A stretch of 64,000 nt of DNA, from contig NZ_QNQU01000008.1 of NCBI RefSeq assembly GCF_003315595.1, positions 183,418-247,417 of the forward strand, in the 5' to 3' direction. The notes beneath the pieces are model-generated. The model was given only the letters and a program-made list of their open reading frames with translations. It was not told where the DNA came from and did not search any database. The number at the start of each line of letters is the position of its first letter. Position 1 is the stretch's first letter. A program made the position numbers and the translations under genes. This stretch comes from Pedobacter miscanthi. GTDB taxonomy: Bacteria; Bacteroidota; Bacteroidia; Sphingobacteriales; Sphingobacteriaceae. This document shows, piece by piece, positions 59,191-64,000 of the stretch.

Positions 59191-60003
59191 ATGCTTAACT
59201 ATTTAGATAAATTAAAAAATACAGATTCAGGAAATTTCTTTTTAATGGCTGGCCCCTGCGCTATTGAAGGCGAGGATATTGCCATGAGGATTGCTGAAAA
59301 AATTATAGCCATTACCGATAAACTACAGATTCCATATATTTTTAAAGGTTCTTATCGTAAGGCCAATAGAAGTAAAGGAAGTTCCTTTACCGGTATTGGT
59401 GATGAAAAAGCTTTACGTATTTTAGAACGTATAGGAAGAGAATTCGGTGTGCCAACCGTTACCGATATCCACGAAAGTGGTGAGGCTGCAATGGCTGCAG
59501 CTTATGTAGATGTACTGCAGATCCCTGCATTTTTATGTCGCCAGACTGATTTATTGATTGCCGCTGCCGAAACCGGAAAAGTGGTAAACGTTAAAAAAGG
59601 CCAGTTCCTTTCTGCAGGTTCGATGAAATTTGCTGTTGAAAAAGTAAAAGAAGCCGGAAACGATAAAGTAATTTTAACCGATAGGGGTAATACCTTTGGT
59701 TATCAGGATCTGATTGTGGATTACCGTGGTTTGCCTGAAATGCAAAGTTTCGGCGTGCCGGTAGTGATGGATTGTACTCACTCGCTGCAACAACCTAATC
59801 AAAGTAGTGGCGTTACCGGTGGTAAACCTGAATTGATTTCGACAATCGCCAAAGCTGCCATTGCGGTAGGTGCAGATGGTTTATTTATTGAAACACACCC
59901 TGATCCGGCCAATGCAAAATCAGACGGTGCCAATATGTTGCACCTGGATTTACTGGAAGAAACATTAACAAAACTGATCAGGATCAGACAAGCCATACTG
60001 TAA
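59191..60003 (+). CDS. kdsA: KDO-8-phosphate synthase
   Basis: 270 aa from ATG 59191 (MLNYLDKLKNTDSGNFFLMAG); the longer frame from 59089 is rejected because it crosses a repeat. Blocks: AGPCAIEG, IFKGSYRKANRSKGSSFTG, VTDIHESGEA, KKGQFLSAGSMKFAVEKV and a final GADGLFIETHPDP. It condenses arabinose-5-phosphate with PEP to give KDO-8-phosphate. It has a normal length and is the step after the kdsD product, although they lie on opposite strands with recQ between. The adjacent DUF2071 gene starts 2 bp after the stop. Confidence 0.94.
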   Translation: MLNYLDKLKNTDSGNFFLMAGPCAIEGEDIAMRIAEKIIAITDKLQIPYIFKGSYRKANRSKGSSFTGIGDEKALRILERIGREFGVPTVTDIHESGEAAMAAAYVDVLQIPAFLCRQTDLLIAAAETGKVVNVKKGQFLSAGSMKFAVEKVKEAGNDKVILTDRGNTFGYQDLIVDYRGLPEMQSFGVPVVMDCTHSLQQPNQSSGVTGGKPELISTIAKAAIAVGADGLFIETHPDPANAKSDGANMLHLDLLEETLTKLIRIRQAIL

Positions 60004-60005
60004 TT

Positions 60006-60722
60006 TTGAGCAGCCCGAAAGTATTTCTCACTGCCGGATGGCGAAAACTCGCTTTGGCGCAGTATGCGGTAGATAAAGAAATACTTTCTAAATATCTTCC
60101 ACCGTATACTGTACTGGATGACTGGCAGGGCAAATATTATGTGAGTTTGGTCGGTTTTATGTTTGTTGATGTGAAACTACTGGGTTTCAATATACCTTTC
60201 CATACCAATTTCGAAGAGGTTAATCTAAGGTTCTACGTCAAATTTAAAGATGGTGATACCTGGAAACGTGGTGTAGTATTTATTAAAGAATTTGTGCCTA
60301 AACCAGCCATTACCTTTGTTGCCAATACCATTTACAAAGAAAATTACCAAACATTCCCGATGAAACATGTTTGGATTGAACAAGGGCACCAGCTCGAAGT
60401 AGATTATTTGTGGAAGAACAAAAACTGGCATAATTTTTCAGTCACTGCTGCTTCAAAAGCTGAAGAAATTCTAACCGGTAGTGAAGAAGAATTTATTACC
60501 GAACATTATTGGGGTTATACCAAAATCGGAGCGAACAGAACATCCGAATATGGCGTGGAGCATCCACGCTGGCAAGTTTATCCGGTGAAAGACTATACAA
60601 TAAATGTTGATTTCGTAATTAATTACGGAAGTGATTTTGCTTTTTTAAATGAAGCTAAACCCGATTCTGTATTCCTGGCAGAAGGATCGGAAATCAGGGT
60701 ATTAAAAGGGAAGAAATTTTAG
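60006..60722 (+). CDS. DUF2071 (YqjF-like) protein
   Basis: 238 aa, TTG start at 60006 (MSSPKVFLTAGWRKLALAQYAV), 2 bp after kdsA, so translational coupling is likely. The family blocks PYTVLDDWQGKYYVSLVGFMF, NLRFYVKFKDGD, FIKEFVPKPAI and YGVEHPRWQVYP are present. The family has no known activity and is soluble. The ending region WQVYPVKDYTINVDF is well conserved in family members. No link to KDO synthesis is known. Confidence 0.85.
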   Translation: MSSPKVFLTAGWRKLALAQYAVDKEILSKYLPPYTVLDDWQGKYYVSLVGFMFVDVKLLGFNIPFHTNFEEVNLRFYVKFKDGDTWKRGVVFIKEFVPKPAITFVANTIYKENYQTFPMKHVWIEQGHQLEVDYLWKNKNWHNFSVTAASKAEEILTGSEEEFITEHYWGYTKIGANRTSEYGVEHPRWQVYPVKDYTINVDFVINYGSDFAFLNEAKPDSVFLAEGSEIRVLKGKKF

Positions 60723-60740
60723 TTGCTATTACTTAGCAAT

Positions 60741-60830
60741 CGTCATCTCGACCGTAGCGGAGAGATCCACAGTAGATTTCTCCCTGCCCGTAGCAGGCGG
60801 GCATTTCGCTTTGCTCCAGTCGAAATGACG
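60741..60830. repeat. REPIN-like inverted pair, CGTCATCTCGACCG type
   Basis: First arm CGTCATCTCGACCGTAGC...GAGAGATC and second arm GTAGATTTCTCC ... GCTCCAGTCGAAATGACG, related to 44067-44162. A second dyad, CTGCCCGTAGCAGGCGGGCA, lies in the middle (around 60784). Confidence 0.65.
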
Positions 60831-60848
60831 ACTTTTTTTATAGCATGA

Positions 60849-60875
60849 TGGATTCTGAAACAAGTTCAGAATGAC
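60849..60875. repeat. dispersed ATTCTGAA...TTCAGAATGACG repeat
   Basis: Hairpin ATTCTGAAACAAGTTCAGAAT followed by GACG; related to 13310-13335 and 30374-30450. Confidence 0.55.
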
Positions 60876-60921
60876 GGATCACATTAGTCCTATAGGTTGG
60901 TGTCTCACCAACCGGAATAAT

Positions 60922-62808
60922 CTAAACCTTTGTAATCACAAACGATGTTCTCCGGTTATTTTTCCTCCCCAATTCTGTTTTATTATCTGCGATCGGTTTA
61001 CTGGCTCCAAAACCCTTAAAAGTAAGTCTTTTAGCATCAATGCTGTTTTTAACCAAATATTCGTAAACGGCGTTCGCACGGTTAAAGGATAGCTTCTGGT
61101 TTAGTTTATCATCGCCAACATTATCGGTATGCCCCTGGATTTCGATCTGAACAGTTTCATTTTGATGGAGAAAATCAATCAGCAGATCCAGTTCTCGGAT
61201 TGAGGCTGGTAAAAGGTTAAATTTATTGGTGTCGAAGAATATATTCCTTAAAGTAACATTACCGCCCTGCTTAATTTTTTCGATATAAACTTCAATCTGG
61301 TAAGGTTTATTGATGTCGCCACTTTTAAGCTCGAAGTTTTCAGAATAAAACATATAACCTTCGGCATTTACATTAAACAGGTAATCGCTACCAACGGGCA
61401 TTACAGCTAAAAACTGACCGGTTTCGGGATCGGTATAGTCATCGAAAACAGTTTTATTGGTCTTTAGGTCAACTACCTGTACATTGCTTTCTATCGTTTT
61501 TTTGGTGTCTTTATCTCTAACAATTCCCTTTACATAAGAAACTTTTAACGGTTTTGCCGATTCCGGTATGCCAAAACTATAAATATCCTGCAAACCAAAG
61601 CCGCCTTTCAAATTTGAGGAGAAGAGTCCGAAATTTCCATCAGCGCTTACTACCAAACCACTTTCATCTTCAAAAGAATTGATCGGGTAGCCGATATTAA
61701 CTGGTTTCTGCCATTTTCCGTCATTATCCATGCGGCTATAAAAGATATCTTTATTCCCGAAGCCAGGCCAGCCATCCGAAGAAAAATACAAAGTTTTCCC
61801 ATCTGCATGCAGAAAAGGAGTGTTTTCATCGTAAATGGTATTGATATCGGGGCCGAGGTTAACTGCAGGTCCCCATTTTGCATCATCAGTAATGGTGCTT
61901 TTCCAGATATCGTAACCACCAGATCCACCCGGACGGTTACTGATAAAGTACAAGGTTCTCCCATCAGGACTAATTGCAGGCTGCGATTCCCAATATTCAG
62001 AATTAACAGGTTTACCTATATTATAAGGTTCGCCCCAGTCTTTTCCTTCGCGGTGCGAAACATAAATATCACACCTGCCCAAGCCATCAGGACGGTTACA
62101 ACCGGTAAAAAAAAGATATTTACCATCTGGCGAAATGGTTTGTGCTCCTTCATTGTACCGGGCTGTATTAATCTTACTGGATAAGGGCGTAGCGACCTCC
62201 CATTTATTATTTTTAAATTGAGATGTCCAGAAATCTTCATTTCCATTAACCTGGCGTGTAAAAACCAAAGTTTCACCATCGGCAGTCAGAGCCGGAAAAT
62301 ATTCGGCATCTGTGGTATTTACACCATCACCCAAATTGGTTGGACTATATTTTACAGGCTTTTTTATTGCTGCAGATGCAAAATCGCAATCTAAAAGATA
62401 TTTTTTTGCTTTTTTAGCACGATCAGATGAATTATCAAGCCCCAGAAATTCCTCAAAATGTTGTTTTGCTTTTGTATGGTCTTGTGTTGCAAATTCCGTT
62501 TCGGCCAAACCGTATATTACGGCAGGAGCAACGGTTTTATTGATCAGCATGGCTCTTTCGTAAGCTGCTTTTGCTTCAGGATATTTTTTTTCTAATTTAT
62601 AAACACTCCCCAATGCGATATAGGCATTCTGGAACAAAGGATCCGCGTCAACAGCACTTTTTAATGCCTGCTCTGCACCTGCATAATCCAGCTTATCAAT
62701 CAGCGGACCTGCTTTCTCAAAAAAAGACTGTGCCTTTTTGTTTGTAGAACTTTGCCCGAAACAATAAATGCTGATGATGCTAAATAAGAGGAACAGGTAG
62801 ATTTTCAT
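60922..62808 (-). CDS. PorE-like OmpA-family protein (TPR, beta-propeller, CRD, OmpA)
   Basis: 628 aa with a signal peptide (about 1-19, ...YCFGQS). The order of domains is TPR (about 25-140; LKSAVDADPLFQNAYIALGSVYKLEKKY), a WD40/PD40 propeller (about 150-400, with GKYLFFTGCNRPDG, DGRTLYFISNRPGGSGGYDIWKS and repeats), a carboxypeptidase-regulatory-like domain (about 428-515) and an OmpA_C peptidoglycan-binding domain (about 520-628, QGHTDNVGDDKLNQKLSFNRA). This is the order of the PorE (PG1058) component of the type IX system. The assignment is by architecture, so another OmpA-type cell-envelope protein is possible. The tail GRKNNRRTSFVIT fits OmpA. Confidence 0.85.
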   Translation of the reverse strand: MKIYLFLLFSIISIYCFGQSSTNKKAQSFFEKAGPLIDKLDYAGAEQALKSAVDADPLFQNAYIALGSVYKLEKKYPEAKAAYERAMLINKTVAPAVIYGLAETEFATQDHTKAKQHFEEFLGLDNSSDRAKKAKKYLLDCDFASAAIKKPVKYSPTNLGDGVNTTDAEYFPALTADGETLVFTRQVNGNEDFWTSQFKNNKWEVATPLSSKINTARYNEGAQTISPDGKYLFFTGCNRPDGLGRCDIYVSHREGKDWGEPYNIGKPVNSEYWESQPAISPDGRTLYFISNRPGGSGGYDIWKSTITDDAKWGPAVNLGPDINTIYDENTPFLHADGKTLYFSSDGWPGFGNKDIFYSRMDNDGKWQKPVNIGYPINSFEDESGLVVSADGNFGLFSSNLKGGFGLQDIYSFGIPESAKPLKVSYVKGIVRDKDTKKTIESNVQVVDLKTNKTVFDDYTDPETGQFLAVMPVGSDYLFNVNAEGYMFYSENFELKSGDINKPYQIEVYIEKIKQGGNVTLRNIFFDTNKFNLLPASIRELDLLIDFLHQNETVQIEIQGHTDNVGDDKLNQKLSFNRANAVYEYLVKNSIDAKRLTFKGFGASKPIADNKTELGRKNNRRTSFVITKV

Positions 62809-62845
62809 TACATTAACATTTGGTTATAAAGCTAATGTATTGTTT

Positions 62846-63469
62846 TTAAGGAATATTTAAAAATTTGTGCGTTTGTAATGAAATTTCCCATTTGGGGTTT
62901 GCCATTACATACTCGATAATTAACGGGGTAATTTCTTTCGATTTAGACCACTCCGGCTGAAGATACAATTTGCAGGTTGGCGATACCATTGCGGCATATT
63001 CTTCGGCCCATTTAAAATCACTTTTATTAAAAACAATTACCTTTAATTCGTGCGCAAAAGGCGTAATATCTGGCCTTGGGGCTTTAAATTTCTTTGGTGA
63101 TAAACAGATCCAGTCCCAGTTGCCGGATAATGGGTAAGCTCCGGAAGTTTCAATAAAAGTTAAAATTCCTATTTCCTTTAATTTATTGGTCAGGTAATCC
63201 AGGTTATAGATCAATGGCTCACCTCCGGTAATCACTACAGCTTTACCTGGAAATTGATCGGCATTTTCTACGATTACATCGGCATGGGTAAGCGGGTGCA
63301 TTTCGGCATCCCAGCTTTCTTTCACATCGCACCAGTGGCAACCTACATCGCAACCTCCCAGGCGGATAAAATATGCTGCTTTACCTGTATTAAATCCTTC
63401 GCCCTGTATGGTGTAAAATTCTTCCATTAAAGGAAGTAATGTGCCGTCTTCTGGTATATCCTGTTTCAT
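62846..63469 (-). CDS. queE: 7-carboxy-7-deazaguanine synthase QueE
   Basis: 207-aa radical-SAM enzyme of queuosine synthesis; converts CPH4 to CDG. Cluster motif CX3CX2C at C40, C44 and C47 (GGCDVGCHWCDVKES), preceded by YTIQGEGFNTGKAA. VVITGGEPLI and LTFIETSGA are conserved blocks. Other queuosine genes (queC, queD, queF) are not in the window. It is divergent from the Rieske gene (107 bp apart). The length is normal for the family. Confidence 0.93.
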   Translation of the reverse strand: MKQDIPEDGTLLPLMEEFYTIQGEGFNTGKAAYFIRLGGCDVGCHWCDVKESWDAEMHPLTHADVIVENADQFPGKAVVITGGEPLIYNLDYLTNKLKEIGILTFIETSGAYPLSGNWDWICLSPKKFKAPRPDITPFAHELKVIVFNKSDFKWAEEYAAMVSPTCKLYLQPEWSKSKEITPLIIEYVMANPKWEISLQTHKFLNIP

Positions 63470-63576
63470 TTTTGAGGATGCAAATATCCTAAAAAAATAT
63501 GGTGATGTGGTTCCTCTTTCGAAATTTAATGGAAAGATGAAATAATAGTGATATTTATTTGCCGTATTTTAGCATA

Positions 63577-63912
63577 ATGAAGTGGTTTAAAGCGCTAAAT
63601 AACAATCAGATTCCCCGTGCCGATGTAATTAAGACCATCGAGGTTAACGGAAAACAGATCTGTCTGATCAATAATGAAGACAAAATTATCGCCACTCAGT
63701 CGCATTGTCCGCATGCGGGCGGCCATTTTAGTGGGGGCTGGTGCAAAAACGGGAACCTGGTTTGCCCGATCCACCGGTATGAATATAGTTTAAGCACAGG
63801 AAGAGGCGCAGAAGGGCAGGGCGACTATATCAATATTTATCCTACTGAATTACGTGAAGATGGATTATATATCGGTTTTGAGGAGACCTGGTGGAGTAAA
63901 TTGTGGAGTTGA
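63577..63912 (+). CDS. Rieske [2Fe-2S] ferredoxin-type protein
   Basis: 111 aa from ATG 63577 (MKWFKALNNNQIPRAD); an upstream TTG (63559) would add six residues and is less likely. Rieske ligands C44 and H46 (QSHCPHAGG) and C63 and H66 (CPIHRYEYS) are present, so a 2Fe-2S cluster is bound. It is a small ferredoxin-like electron carrier or the nitrite-reductase-like NirD type, rather than a full dioxygenase. The electron partner is unknown. It ends 88 bp before the window edge; a dispersed repeat follows. Confidence 0.9.
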   Translation: MKWFKALNNNQIPRADVIKTIEVNGKQICLINNEDKIIATQSHCPHAGGHFSGGWCKNGNLVCPIHRYEYSLSTGRGAEGQGDYINIYPTELREDGLYIGFEETWWSKLWS

Positions 63913-63936
63913 TTGGGTTAACTGGTTAATTGTTTA

Positions 63937-63955
63937 CCCTTCGACTACGCTCAGG
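63937..63955. repeat. dispersed repeat CCCTTCGACTACGCTCAGG
   Basis: Reverse complement of the 18-mer at 2876-2893, so the same repeat unit occurs at both ends of the window. Confidence 0.6.
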
Positions 63956-64000
63956 GGGGTAACTGTGGCCTAGCGATTGTTTATTCTCAATTCCTAATTT

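Noticed and set aside
1..64000. CRISPR arrays, tRNA or rRNA genes, insertion sequences
   Set aside because: No regularly spaced short repeats with unique spacers, no cloverleaf or T-arm with CCA in the spacers, and no transposase-like protein was seen.

Overview
The window is chromosomal DNA of a Bacteroidetes (Bacteroidota) bacterium, most likely Pedobacter or a close Sphingobacteriaceae relative. Evidence: a SusC/SusD pair behind an ECF sigma/FecR switch, PorP/SprF and a type B gliding-motility C-terminal domain (type IX secretion), HmuY heme uptake, DUF3667 and DUF763 proteins, a Bacteroidetes histone H1-like protein, promoters of the TTTG-N18-TAnnTTTG kind, and low GC. There is no CRISPR array, rRNA, tRNA, insertion sequence or prophage that I can see. 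Most genes are complete; the first (a ParD-like antitoxin) is cut by the window edge.

Layout. 0-7.1 kb: ParD remnant, MgtE, BioB, Ohr, then a secreted Ig-like type IX cargo protein overlapping its PorP/SprF partner. 7.1-19.7 kb: repeat-rich spacer, DUF763, metallophosphoesterase, GAF histidine kinase, a GH130 enzyme facing a glycosyltransferase fused to a helical glycosidase-like domain, Ku, a lipoprotein esterase, and a STAS / Lys-rich peptide / MscS cluster. 19.4-28 kb: a photosensory module (bacteriophytochrome, response regulator, heme oxygenase), a histone H1-like protein, then a heme-uptake operon (TonB receptor plus HmuY) with a divergent AraC regulator. 28-36.9 kb: a LacI regulator flanked by two matching operator palindromes, then ECF sigma, FecR, SusC and SusD. 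37-44 kb: MBL hydrolase, a phage-like nuclease/GNAT protein overlapping miaA, two small beta-barrels, a DUF3347 lipoprotein and citrate synthase. 44-54.4 kb: DUF3667, a nucleoside transporter, a bifunctional nuclease, EtfBA, TPR, ChrA, a porin-like protein, DnaB and RlmB. 54.7-64 kb: ManC, KdsD, RecQ and KdsA (KDO/envelope synthesis), DUF2071, a PorE-like OmpA protein, QueE and a Rieske protein.

How the parts fit. The heme oxygenase makes the biliverdin that the phytochrome two genes upstream needs, and the heme-import genes next door could feed both. SusCD import is controlled by the sigma/FecR pair, the SusC receptor carrying the STN signalling domain. ManC, KdsD and KdsA supply GDP-mannose and KDO for surface polysaccharide.

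The most unusual signal is a pair of related short reading frames with a shared Lys-Cys-Ser-Tyr-His-Phe and Leu-Ser-Lys-Leu core. One is intact ahead of the ECF sigma gene (29295-29426). The other lies directly ahead of, and in frame with, susC but lacks a usable start because of an apparent one-base deletion (31719-31861). They may be a leader-peptide or structured-leader family attached to SusC loci. Intergenic regions also hold several families of dispersed palindromic repeats, some arranged as inverted pairs (REPIN-like), and two longer duplicated spacers.
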